From NCBI GenBank assembly GCA_020628095.1, contig JAHDFP010000002.1:310001-374000 (forward strand): a stretch of 64,000 nt of DNA, given 5' to 3'. This DNA comes from Saprospiraceae bacterium. Its GTDB lineage: Bacteria > Bacteroidota > Bacteroidia > Chitinophagales > Saprospiraceae. Numbering within the stretch: position 1 is the stretch's first letter; each line of letters opens with the position of its first letter. Of this stretch, positions 46,126 to 55,118 are shown one piece after another. The translations under genes and the position numbers were made by a program. The notes under the pieces are model-generated. The model saw only the letters and a list, made by a program, of their open reading frames with translations, was not told where the DNA came from and did no database searches.

Positions 46126-49100
46126 ATGAAACTAAAAATAAATATCATACTGTTTCTTACTTTTCTTACACTGACTGTGCAAGCGCAGATTAGTGTGACT
46201 GGAAAGGTAATAGAAGCAGGAGAGGGCTCGGAACTTATAGGAGTAACCATACTCGAAAAAGGTACTAGTAATGGAACAATTACAGAAATAGATGGAAGCT
46301 TCGCGATAGAAGTTACAGATAATAATTCTGTGCTGGAAGTGTCTTATGTCGGTTACAAAAAACAAGATGTCCTAGTCGGTAACCAAACGGATTTCAATAT
46401 AGAATTGGTAATAGATGCCGAAGAGCTGGACGAAATCGTGGTAGTTGGATACGGTACTCAGAAGAAAAAGGTGGTTACAGGTGCAATATCTAAAGTCACC
46501 TCCGATGATCTTACAGATATGCCTCTGACAAGGATAGAATCCACGCTACAAGGTCGTACATCAGGAGTACGGGTAACAACTAACTCTGGACAACCAGGAG
46601 AAGGAGGGACGGTGCGGATACGTGGTACTACTTCTATCAATAATAGCGAACCATTATATGTAGTGGATGGCGTCCCTATCGGTGGTGGTATAGATTATCT
46701 TAACCAAGGAGATATAGAATCAATAGAAGTACTCAAAGATGCAGCGTCGGCATCCATCTATGGCGCTAGGGCAGCTAACGGTGTCATACTCGTTACTACC
46801 AAGCAAGGAACAGCAGGCCAGATGGATGTCAACTATAGTGCCTATTATGGTGTACAAGCCCCGTGGAAAAAATTAGCCTTACTCGATGCCACCGAATATG
46901 CAACACTGATGAACGAATCATCTGTTGCCGCAGGTGGAAGTATTCTATTCGAAGACCCTCAGTCATTAGGTGTGGGAACGGATTGGCAAGATGCGGTATT
47001 CAGAAATGATGCACCGATGCAGAATCATGAGTTAAGTCTTACTGCTGGTACTGATCGATCTAATTATTATGTGTCTTTTGGATACTTTGATCAAGATGGC
47101 ATCGTCTCTCAGGATAATTCTAATTTTAGACGATATACTGCACGTTTTAATTCTTCTCACAAGATAAGCGATCATGTTAGATTTGGTAACACACTAGCGT
47201 ATACTAGAATTAATAGCCGTGGTGTTTCTACTAATTCAGAATTTGGTTCTCCACTAGGTAGAGCGATTAACTTGGATCCTCTGACGCCTATTATAGAAAC
47301 AGATCCGGAAGTGTTAAACTCCAGTGTGTTCAGGAATTTTAATGTGGTCAGAGACGAGGATGGTATGCCTTATGGTATATCCAATTATGTGACATCGGAG
47401 GTACTTAACCCCGTTGCCGCTCTTTCAATACAGCAAGGCTATGGATGGAGTGATAAGATCGTAGCCAGCATCTTTGCCGAGATTAGTTTTCTTAATGGAT
47501 TTAAGTATCGTTCGAGCTTCGGTACAGATTTGGCATTTTGGGGTAATGAAGGTTTTACACCGATATTTTATCTCAATGCTTCTAATAGAAATGACATCAC
47601 ACGATATAACAGAGCTCAGAATAGAGGTCTTAAGTGGATCATCGAAAACACTATCTCGTATGCCAAAGACTTTGATAGACATAGTCTGAATGTAGTCGCA
47701 GGAATCGTGCACGAAAAGAATAAGGGAGAGGGAATCGGCGGTAGTATTCAGGATATACCTGTCAATAGTATAGACGATGCCTCGCTGGCATTCCCTACGA
47801 CGGCAGAAAGTCAAACCTTTTTTGGTTTCGAATATCTTAATACACAACTTTCATATCTAGGACGTATCAATTATAATTTTGATCAGAAATATTTGTTCTC
47901 TGCAACTCTTAGAGTTGATGGTTCATCAAGATTTGGAGCTAATAATCGCTTTGGATTTTTTCCATCGGTCTCCGTCGGCTGGATATTAACAGACGAGCCA
48001 TTCTTGAGAAATAATTCAATTCTCAATTTTGCCAAATTGAGAGCATCCTGGGGTGTGAATGGAAATGACCAAATTGGTGATTTCAGATTTGTATCTACTG
48101 TCGGTGGTGGAAGAAATTATATTTTCGGACTTAATGACCAGCTCATCAATGGTGTCAGCCCGAATGCCATTGCCAATCCTGACTTGAGATGGGAAGAGAC
48201 AACTCAGATTAATATAGGATTGGATGCCAAACTCTTCAGAGGCGTCAGTATGACCTTGGACTTATTCCAAAAGAATACAGATGGTATGTTATTGGATATA
48301 GCTGTACCAGGCTATGTAGGTAATGGTGGGCCTGTCGGTAACATCGCGAGTATGTCCAATAAAGGAATCGAATTAGAATTGGGTTACGGCAATAATATAG
48401 GCAAGCTCAATTATGACCTTAGTGCTAATGTGTCATATAATAAGAATGAAGTGACAGACCTTGGCGCTGATAAAGAATTCTTACCAGGACAAAGATTTTC
48501 TCCTCAGGGATTAGAGATAACGAGAACAGCAGTAGGAATGCCTGTCAGTTTTCTATACGGATATAGAACAGATGGAATTTTCCAAAATCAAGCAGAGGTA
48601 GATGCTTATGTCAATCCTGATGGAGAACGCATCCAACCAGATGCGAGGCCTGGTGATATCAGATTTGTAGATGTTAATGATAACGGACTTATAGATCCTG
48701 ATGATAGGACAATGATAGGTGATCCGACACCGAGCTGGACCTATGGTGTCAATGTCTCGTTAGGATGGAATAATTTCGATCTGATCATGTTTGGTCAGGG
48801 TGTAGCAGGTAATGATGTATTCAAGGCTACCAGAAGATTCGATCTTCAGATGGCCAATATGACAGCAGATGCACTGGGTAGATGGACTGGTGAAGGCACC
48901 AGCAACACTTACCCAAGATTATCTATGAACGATCCGAACAGAAACTTTAGTCGTAGTTCTGATTTCTACGTCGAGGATGGTTCGTTTTTTAGAATCAAGA
49001 CCTTACAACTCGGATATACCATTCCTGACTCAGTCTTAGGAAAGATAGGTATGAAAAAGATCAGATTATATGTATCAGGTAATAACCTGCTTACAGTAAC

Positions 49101-49209
49101 TAATTATAGTGGCTATGATCCAGAGATAGGCGGAGGTAGTTTTGGTGTGGATCGTGGATTATATCCGCAACCAAGATTTTTCTTATTTGGTGTCAATGCA
49201 TCATTTTAA
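46126..49209 (+). CDS. SusC/RagA family TonB-linked outer membrane transporter
   Basis: A 1027-residue SusC homologue with signal peptide (1-21). Residues about 23-105 are the carboxypeptidase-regulatory-like domain (VTGKVIEAGEGSELIGVTI). The TonB box and plug follow: DEIVVVGYGTQKKKVVTGAI, then ISKVTSDDL and the plug motif YVVDGVPI. The rest is a 22-strand barrel, ending in an aromatic FLFGVNASF. It imports oligosaccharides with TonB energy together with the SusD partner 21 bp downstream. Confidence 0.95.
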   Translation: MKLKINIILFLTFLTLTVQAQISVTGKVIEAGEGSELIGVTILEKGTSNGTITEIDGSFAIEVTDNNSVLEVSYVGYKKQDVLVGNQTDFNIELVIDAEELDEIVVVGYGTQKKKVVTGAISKVTSDDLTDMPLTRIESTLQGRTSGVRVTTNSGQPGEGGTVRIRGTTSINNSEPLYVVDGVPIGGGIDYLNQGDIESIEVLKDAASASIYGARAANGVILVTTKQGTAGQMDVNYSAYYGVQAPWKKLALLDATEYATLMNESSVAAGGSILFEDPQSLGVGTDWQDAVFRNDAPMQNHELSLTAGTDRSNYYVSFGYFDQDGIVSQDNSNFRRYTARFNSSHKISDHVRFGNTLAYTRINSRGVSTNSEFGSPLGRAINLDPLTPIIETDPEVLNSSVFRNFNVVRDEDGMPYGISNYVTSEVLNPVAALSIQQGYGWSDKIVASIFAEISFLNGFKYRSSFGTDLAFWGNEGFTPIFYLNASNRNDITRYNRAQNRGLKWIIENTISYAKDFDRHSLNVVAGIVHEKNKGEGIGGSIQDIPVNSIDDASLAFPTTAESQTFFGFEYLNTQLSYLGRINYNFDQKYLFSATLRVDGSSRFGANNRFGFFPSVSVGWILTDEPFLRNNSILNFAKLRASWGVNGNDQIGDFRFVSTVGGGRNYIFGLNDQLINGVSPNAIANPDLRWEETTQINIGLDAKLFRGVSMTLDLFQKNTDGMLLDIAVPGYVGNGGPVGNIASMSNKGIELELGYGNNIGKLNYDLSANVSYNKNEVTDLGADKEFLPGQRFSPQGLEITRTAVGMPVSFLYGYRTDGIFQNQAEVDAYVNPDGERIQPDARPGDIRFVDVNDNGLIDPDDRTMIGDPTPSWTYGVNVSLGWNNFDLIMFGQGVAGNDVFKATRRFDLQMANMTADALGRWTGEGTSNTYPRLSMNDPNRNFSRSSDFYVEDGSFFRIKTLQLGYTIPDSVLGKIGMKKIRLYVSGNNLLTVTNYSGYDPEIGGGSFGVDRGLYPQPRFFLFGVNASF

Positions 49210-49229
49210 TAAATCAAAGAATTACAACT

Positions 49230-50735
49230 ATGAAAATATCACAAAGGTTAGTAATACTTTTTAGTGTTCTTTTTTTCGTCTCTTGTGGTGAGGACTTTTT
49301 AGAATTGGATCCAAGAGGTACGGAGTTAGAAACTAATTTTTATCAAAACGAAGAAGAAATATTCCAAGGTCTGGTGGCGGCTTATGATGTATTGCAGTGG
49401 GGAGGTACGGATGGCTGGACTATGAAACTGGGGTTATATAATGCCGCGTCGGATGACACCTATGCTGGTGGTAGTGATCCATCGGATCAACCTAGTTGGG
49501 TGGCGATGGACCAGTTTACCTTAGATCCATTTTTGGGACCGCAGTCTGGTCTATGGAGAAAAAATTATACAGGAATCTACCGAGCTAATCTTGTACTTCA
49601 AAAACTGGAAGAAGTAGAAGGGCTGGCTACAGACTTTGTAGCACGTACGCAGGCTGAGGCTAAGTTTTTGAGAGCGTATTACTATTTTGATTTAGTCCGC
49701 ATGTTTGGTAGTGTTCCATTGATTACTACTGTCCTGTCTGGAGACGAACTATACGACCAAGTGCAAGCGACACCTGATCTTATATATGCTCAGATAGAAC
49801 AAGATCTCAATGATGCCAGAAATACATTTGAGTTACCCGCCACTTTGCCAGCAGATGAGTTTGGTCGTGTAACAAAGGGTGCAGCGACCGCGTTACTCGG
49901 AAAAGCAATTCTTTATCAGAATGACGAATCGAGAATGCAAGAATGCGCCAGTGTATTAGAAGAGGTTATAAGTTCTGGTATATATGCTTTAGAGGCGGAT
50001 TATAGTACCATCTTTGATACGAATAATGAATTTGGAATTGAGTCTGTATTTGAGATCCAATACTCTGGAGCACAACGCGGAGGATGGGGTAATTTTAGTA
50101 ATGGTACAGAGGGCAATTATAACGTGCAGTTTTTCGGTATGAGAGATTATGTGGGGCCTTCCTATTCTTCTGGATGGAGTTTTTGTCCAGTAACCGAAAA
50201 ACTCGTTGATGTTTTACGAAATGATCCAAGATTTGATGCGACAGTAATAGATGGTAATGCGCTAAGAGGGCAAGGAGCATCTTACACAGAGGGATATCAG
50301 AATACAGATTATTTCATTAAGAAATATTCTGGACTGCAAGCTGATCGTGCTACTGATGGAGAGCCAGCTCTTAACTGGAATAAAAATATTAGGGAAATAA
50401 GATATGCTGACGTATTGCTTATGGCCGCTGAGGCTTATGTAAGATCGGGTAATGATTCGGCAGGTAAGTCTTACCTCAACGAAGTCAGACGACGTGTCTT
50501 TTTACAGCCGATTACTTCTGCATCTGGTTCGCAGCTATTAGATTTTATTTATAGAGAAAGACAATTGGAGCTTGCGACGGAGGGTCATCGCTTTTTTGAT
50601 TTGGTAAGGACGGGAAGGGCTGAGGCAGAACTATCGGATCAGGGATATACTTCGAGTAAGAACGAGGTGTTGCCTATACCGCAGACGGAAATAGATATAT
50701 CTGAGGGTAACCTTTCTCAAAATTCTGGTTATTAA
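49230..50735 (+). CDS. SusD/RagB family nutrient-binding lipoprotein
   Basis: A 501-residue SusD homologue. The lipobox FFVSC has Cys19, followed by GEDFLELDPRG, a start typical of the family. The tetratricopeptide-like helical core includes ARTQAEAKFLRAYYYFDLVRMFGSVPLI and the C-terminal RERQLELATEGHRFFDLVRTG and NEVLPIPQTEI motifs. It binds oligosaccharide over the SusC barrel. It follows SusC by 20 bp in one operon. Confidence 0.95.
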   Translation: MKISQRLVILFSVLFFVSCGEDFLELDPRGTELETNFYQNEEEIFQGLVAAYDVLQWGGTDGWTMKLGLYNAASDDTYAGGSDPSDQPSWVAMDQFTLDPFLGPQSGLWRKNYTGIYRANLVLQKLEEVEGLATDFVARTQAEAKFLRAYYYFDLVRMFGSVPLITTVLSGDELYDQVQATPDLIYAQIEQDLNDARNTFELPATLPADEFGRVTKGAATALLGKAILYQNDESRMQECASVLEEVISSGIYALEADYSTIFDTNNEFGIESVFEIQYSGAQRGGWGNFSNGTEGNYNVQFFGMRDYVGPSYSSGWSFCPVTEKLVDVLRNDPRFDATVIDGNALRGQGASYTEGYQNTDYFIKKYSGLQADRATDGEPALNWNKNIREIRYADVLLMAAEAYVRSGNDSAGKSYLNEVRRRVFLQPITSASGSQLLDFIYRERQLELATEGHRFFDLVRTGRAEAELSDQGYTSSKNEVLPIPQTEIDISEGNLSQNSGY

Positions 50736-50755
50736 ATAATATCGAAGAAAGACTT

Positions 50756-51622
50756 ATGAAAACTATAATAAGATTCCTTTTTATTCTGTTTGTAGTCGTT
50801 AATATCGGTTGCGAACCACAGGTGGATGATAAGATTGGTCTAGGAGAAGCACCAATAGCTAGCTTTGATGTAGTAAGTGGTTCCACGCCCAATGAATTTA
50901 CATTGATTAATACAACGGACGGTGCTTTTATTACGCAGTGGGAAGTAGAGGCGAACGGAAAATTTGAAGGCGAAACTGTAGAGGTTAGTATTCCTTTGAA
51001 GGGTGAATACACGGTGACCATGACCACGTTCAATAGCGGAGGACATGCCACAGCGACCAGTAGTGTAATAGTAACAGAAGATGACCCAGATAATTGTTTT
51101 GGTAATATGGAACTGCTGACAGGATGCGGAGAAAAAGTATGGAGAGTAGCATCAGAACCTTCAGCACTGCATGTCGGTCCTAATCTGGAAGAAACATGGT
51201 GGGGCAACTCAGAATCTGATATCGGGGAAAGAGCGTGCCTGTTTAATGATGAGTATATATTCAGAGCTAACGGTGAATTCGTTTATGATAACAAAGGAGA
51301 CTTTTGGGCGGATACAGATGGCGGTGGAGCGGTTTGGCCTTCTGATTTAGGTCTTGATCCTGGCTGTCATGGTAGTGATGAGTGGCCTGACAAGTATAGT
51401 TCTTGGTCTTCGGGCAATCATACTTTCGCTATTAATGATGACAATATTACAGTGGTGGGAGAAGGTGCTCATTTGGCTCTATATAAAATAGGTACTACAG
51501 CCGAGGTTACATCGCCGCAATCCTCTGTGTCTTTGCGTATAGCAGAAATGTCAGCAGACAGAATGGTGTTATTCGCCGATTATAGCGGTGTCGTATGGAG
51601 ACTTACTTTTGTATCAGAGTAA
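50756..51622 (+). CDS. PKD-domain surface lipoprotein, probable glycan-binding protein of the PUL
   Basis: A 288-residue lipoprotein (VVNIGC, Cys19). A PKD-like domain (about 35-108, ASFDVVSGSTPNEFTLINTT ... GEYTVTMTTFNSGG) is followed by a C-terminal domain rich in Trp and acidic residues (WWGNSESDIG, GDFWADTDGGGAVWPSDLG, DEWPDKYSSWSSG). The position behind SusD and the aromatic surface suggest a surface glycan-binding protein (the SusE/SGBP slot). No enzyme motif was seen. Binding specificity is inferred from neighbours. Confidence 0.75.
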   Translation: MKTIIRFLFILFVVVNIGCEPQVDDKIGLGEAPIASFDVVSGSTPNEFTLINTTDGAFITQWEVEANGKFEGETVEVSIPLKGEYTVTMTTFNSGGHATATSSVIVTEDDPDNCFGNMELLTGCGEKVWRVASEPSALHVGPNLEETWWGNSESDIGERACLFNDEYIFRANGEFVYDNKGDFWADTDGGGAVWPSDLGLDPGCHGSDEWPDKYSSWSSGNHTFAINDDNITVVGEGAHLALYKIGTTAEVTSPQSSVSLRIAEMSADRMVLFADYSGVVWRLTFVSE

Positions 51623-51634
51623 AAAGAGAACAAA

Positions 51635-52828
51635 ATGAGAATGACATTCAGAAATATAGTAACAGCATTTGTCATATTAATACTTGCGGGTTGTGGAAGT
51701 TCTGGTACTGAGCCTGGTATGGAAAATTTACCACGAGTAAGTATCTCTAACTTCACATTATTTGAAGGAAATGATGTGACCAATTTTACTTTTAATGTTT
51801 CCCTCAATCTTGTATCAGATAAAGAGGTCAGAGTAGATTATGCGACTAAAGATGATACTGCAGAAAAAGGAACAGATTATCAGGAAACTAATGGAACTGT
51901 TACAATTGCCGCAGGAGAAAGAGGTGCTGAGATACAGATAGAAATAATCACCGATGATCTTAAAGAGCCTGACGAAAACTTCAAGGTAATCTTGTCTAAT
52001 GCAGTGAATGCAGAGATAGCTAACGGAGAGGGTATAGGCACTATAAGAAATGATGATACCCGTGTGGACATACCTGAGGATGGATATATTACGCCTGAAT
52101 CTTATGCTGGATATCGACTTAACTGGAGTGACGAGTTTGAAGGCAATGAAATAAATACGGAAAATTGGACTCACGAATTCGGGGCCTCGGGCTGGGGCAA
52201 TCAAGAATCGCAATACTATACTGATAGACCAGATAACTCTTTTGTGCAGGATGGTCGATTAGTGATAGAAGCCAAAAGAGAAAATTTTGATGGGGCACCG
52301 TATACATCTGCACGAATGATAACCAAAGAAAAGCAGACTTTTACTTTTGGACGAGTTGATATTAGAGCGACATTACCAGAGGGGCAAGGAATATGGCCCG
52401 CACTGTGGATGTTGGGTAGTAATATTTCTACTATCGGCTGGCCTGCCTGTGGAGAAATTGATATTATGGAATTGGTCGGTCACGAGCCAGATATTGTTCA
52501 TGGTACGGGGCACTGGGGAGAGCAAGGTCAAGTACCTAGTGACCGTAGAGGGGGCGATTACAAATTACCAAGAGGAGAAAAGTTTTCGGACCAATTTCAC
52601 GTATTTTCTATAATATGGGAACCTGGACAGATAGAGTGGTATGTAGATGATAACAAATATTTTACTCTGCGTACTTCTGATGTCAATGGCAATTATCCTT
52701 TTGATAATGAATTCTTTTTTATTTTCAATATAGCAGTAGGTGGACAGTGGCCAGGATATCCTGATGCCACGACTCAGTTTCCACAAAGAATGATAGTCGA
52801 CTACATTAGAGTGTTCGATAGAATCTAA
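51635..52828 (+). CDS. GH16 endo-beta-1,3-glucanase (laminarinase-like) lipoprotein with Calx-beta domain
   Basis: A 397-residue lipoprotein (ILAGC). A Calx-beta domain covers about residues 33-140 (VSISNFTLFEGND ... EPDENFKVILSNA ... GIGTIRNDD). The GH16 catalytic domain follows (about 158-397) with the active-site motif EIDIME: Glu274 nucleophile, Asp276 and Glu279 acid/base. LPEGQGIWPALWMLG and the closing DYIRVF are typical of bacterial laminarinases. It would cut beta-1,3-glucan into oligosaccharides at the cell surface. Calx-beta is unusual as the N-terminal partner and may act as spacer or calcium-binding anchor. Confidence 0.9.
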   Translation: MRMTFRNIVTAFVILILAGCGSSGTEPGMENLPRVSISNFTLFEGNDVTNFTFNVSLNLVSDKEVRVDYATKDDTAEKGTDYQETNGTVTIAAGERGAEIQIEIITDDLKEPDENFKVILSNAVNAEIANGEGIGTIRNDDTRVDIPEDGYITPESYAGYRLNWSDEFEGNEINTENWTHEFGASGWGNQESQYYTDRPDNSFVQDGRLVIEAKRENFDGAPYTSARMITKEKQTFTFGRVDIRATLPEGQGIWPALWMLGSNISTIGWPACGEIDIMELVGHEPDIVHGTGHWGEQGQVPSDRRGGDYKLPRGEKFSDQFHVFSIIWEPGQIEWYVDDNKYFTLRTSDVNGNYPFDNEFFFIFNIAVGGQWPGYPDATTQFPQRMIVDYIRVFDRI

Positions 52829-52850
52829 TTACTAAAAATTTACATTGTTC

Positions 52851-55115
52851 ATGTTTCGTTTTTTATTTCTTTTTTACTCGATAGTAATAATAGCTGGTTG
52901 TGCTGTGAAGGCTCAGGAAGACAGTGCTCAAAACAAAGTAGAAGAGCTATTAGCTCAGATGACATTAGAAGAAAAAATTGGACAGATGAACCAGTATTCC
53001 AGTTTTTACGATGTCACAGGTCCAGCACCCGGTGCAGGTTACCAGAAAGATAGATACGAACATGTCAAGAATGGGTTAGTGGGATCAATGCTTAATGTAA
53101 GAGGTGCGGAACAAGTCAGAAAAATGCAGGAGGTAGCTGTAGAGAATTCTAGACTCGGCATTCCGTTGATATTTGGTTTTGATGTGATTCATGGATTTAA
53201 GACAACGATGCCCGTTCCTATTGCGGAGGCGGCAAGTTGGGATATGGATGCCGTAGAGCAATCTGCGCGTATTGCGGCAGTAGAAGCTTCTGCGGCTGGA
53301 CTCAATTGGACATTCGCACCTATGGTGGATATATGTCGTGATGCGAGATGGGGTAGACTGATGGAAGGCGCTGGAGAAGATCCTTTCTTGGGTAGTGCAG
53401 TGGCAGCGGCTAGAGTCAAAGGCTTCCAAGGAGATAACTTAGCTGCACCTAATACTATTGCGGCATGTACTAAGCATTTTGCAGCCTATGGGTTTGCAGA
53501 AGCTGGAAAAGATTATAACACAGCAGACATTGGATTGAGTACATTGTATAATGTTGTTCTTCCACCATTTAAGGCAACTGTTGATGCTGGTGTACAAACT
53601 TTTATGAATTCTTTCAACGAACTCAACGGTATACCCGCCACTGGAGATGTCTTTTTGCAGCGTGATATATTAAAAGGAGAGTGGGGATTTAACGGATTTA
53701 TTGTGTCCGACTGGGGTTCTATTACAGAGATGTTATACCATGGCTTTGCGAGTGATGGCAAGCACGCGTCAGAGATTGCTGCCAATGCAGGTTCTGATAT
53801 GGATATGGAATCGCATCTATATCTAAAACATCTCAAAGAATTAGTGGACGAAGGAAAAGTGGACAACGAGCATATAGATGATGCCGTCAAAAGAATTCTT
53901 ACTGTCAAGCATAACCTTGGTCTCTTTGATGATCCATATAAATATTGCGATGTAACGAGAGAAAAGAATGTCACCATGAGCAAGGAGCACTTGGATGCAT
54001 CATTGGATATTGCAAAAAAATCTATTGTTCTGCTCAAGAACGAAAACAACATGTTACCGCTTTCTAAAAGTGGTAAAAAGATTGCGGTGATAGGTCAGTT
54101 AGCGGATAACAAAAATAGCCCGTTGGGAAATTGGAGATTGGCCGCTGATGATAATACAGCCGTTTCTGTTATCGAAGGCCTTGGTGAGTATGGTAATGAG
54201 ATAAGTCATGCGCAGGGAGTAAAATTCTTTGAAGGGCAGGAAGCATTTATACATGAGCTAAAGATCAATAATGAAGATGAAAGTGGTATTCCCGAAGCAG
54301 TCGAATTGGCCAAAAGTTCTGATGTTGTCATATTGGTGCTTGGCGAACATGGATACATGACAGGTGAAGGTAGAAGTCGCGCTCACATTGATCTACCAGG
54401 AAAACAGCAGAAGCTAATGGAAGAAGTCTATGCCGCTAATAGTAATGTCGTCTTAGTACTTATGAATGGTAGACCACTCGACTTAGATTGGGCTAACGGT
54501 AATATACCTGCTATAGTGGAGGCATGGCACCTTGGTACTCAATCAGGTCATGCTATTGCTCAAGTTTTATACGGTGATTATAATCCAAGCGGAAAATTAC
54601 CAATGACCTTCCCTAAGAATGGCGGACAAATCCCTATTTATTATAACTATAAAAATACGGGTAGACCAGGACCTAGTGGACTTGTATTCTGGTCGCATTA
54701 TATAGACGAAACTAATATGCCACTCTATCCATTTGGTCATGGATTGAGTTATACGACTTATAAGTATTCAGACCTGCAAGTGAATGTGGACAGTTTATCA
54801 GGTGTCGTGAATGTCAGTGTAGAAGTAGCTAATACAGGTGATATGGATGGCGACGAAGTAGTGCAACTGTATATAAGAGATAAAGTGGCTAGTGTAACAA
54901 GACCTGTCCGCGAACTAAAAGGATTTGAAAAGGTCACTATAAGTGCAGGTTCTAGTAAGACAATAAAATTCAAACTGACCAAAGACCAATTAGGTTTCTA
55001 TAACAACCAAGGAAAATTTGTAACTGAGCCTGGTCAATTTGATGTCATGGTTGGCTGGAGTTCAAAAGATGGAGTGGTTTCCAATTTTACGCTTGGTGAT
55101 AATTTTCAATTTTAG
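52851..55115 (+). CDS. GH3 beta-glucosidase lipoprotein
   Basis: A 754-residue GH3 enzyme. The ATG at 52851 directly precedes a lipoprotein signal (IIAGC, Cys17); an in-frame TTG two codons earlier is less likely. The (beta/alpha)8 domain includes FGFDVIHGF, KHFAAYG and the nucleophile Asp287 in GFIVSDWGS. The second domain carries the candidate acid/base in TGEGRSRAHIDLPGKQ. A fibronectin III-like domain follows (LYPFGHGLSYTTY onward). Length and layout fit BglX-like exo-beta-glucosidases, which release glucose from oligosaccharides. It ends 3 bp before the GH5 gene. Confidence 0.94.
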   Translation: MFRFLFLFYSIVIIAGCAVKAQEDSAQNKVEELLAQMTLEEKIGQMNQYSSFYDVTGPAPGAGYQKDRYEHVKNGLVGSMLNVRGAEQVRKMQEVAVENSRLGIPLIFGFDVIHGFKTTMPVPIAEAASWDMDAVEQSARIAAVEASAAGLNWTFAPMVDICRDARWGRLMEGAGEDPFLGSAVAAARVKGFQGDNLAAPNTIAACTKHFAAYGFAEAGKDYNTADIGLSTLYNVVLPPFKATVDAGVQTFMNSFNELNGIPATGDVFLQRDILKGEWGFNGFIVSDWGSITEMLYHGFASDGKHASEIAANAGSDMDMESHLYLKHLKELVDEGKVDNEHIDDAVKRILTVKHNLGLFDDPYKYCDVTREKNVTMSKEHLDASLDIAKKSIVLLKNENNMLPLSKSGKKIAVIGQLADNKNSPLGNWRLAADDNTAVSVIEGLGEYGNEISHAQGVKFFEGQEAFIHELKINNEDESGIPEAVELAKSSDVVILVLGEHGYMTGEGRSRAHIDLPGKQQKLMEEVYAANSNVVLVLMNGRPLDLDWANGNIPAIVEAWHLGTQSGHAIAQVLYGDYNPSGKLPMTFPKNGGQIPIYYNYKNTGRPGPSGLVFWSHYIDETNMPLYPFGHGLSYTTYKYSDLQVNVDSLSGVVNVSVEVANTGDMDGDEVVQLYIRDKVASVTRPVRELKGFEKVTISAGSSKTIKFKLTKDQLGFYNNQGKFVTEPGQFDVMVGWSSKDGVVSNFTLGDNFQF

Positions 55116-55118
55116 AGG

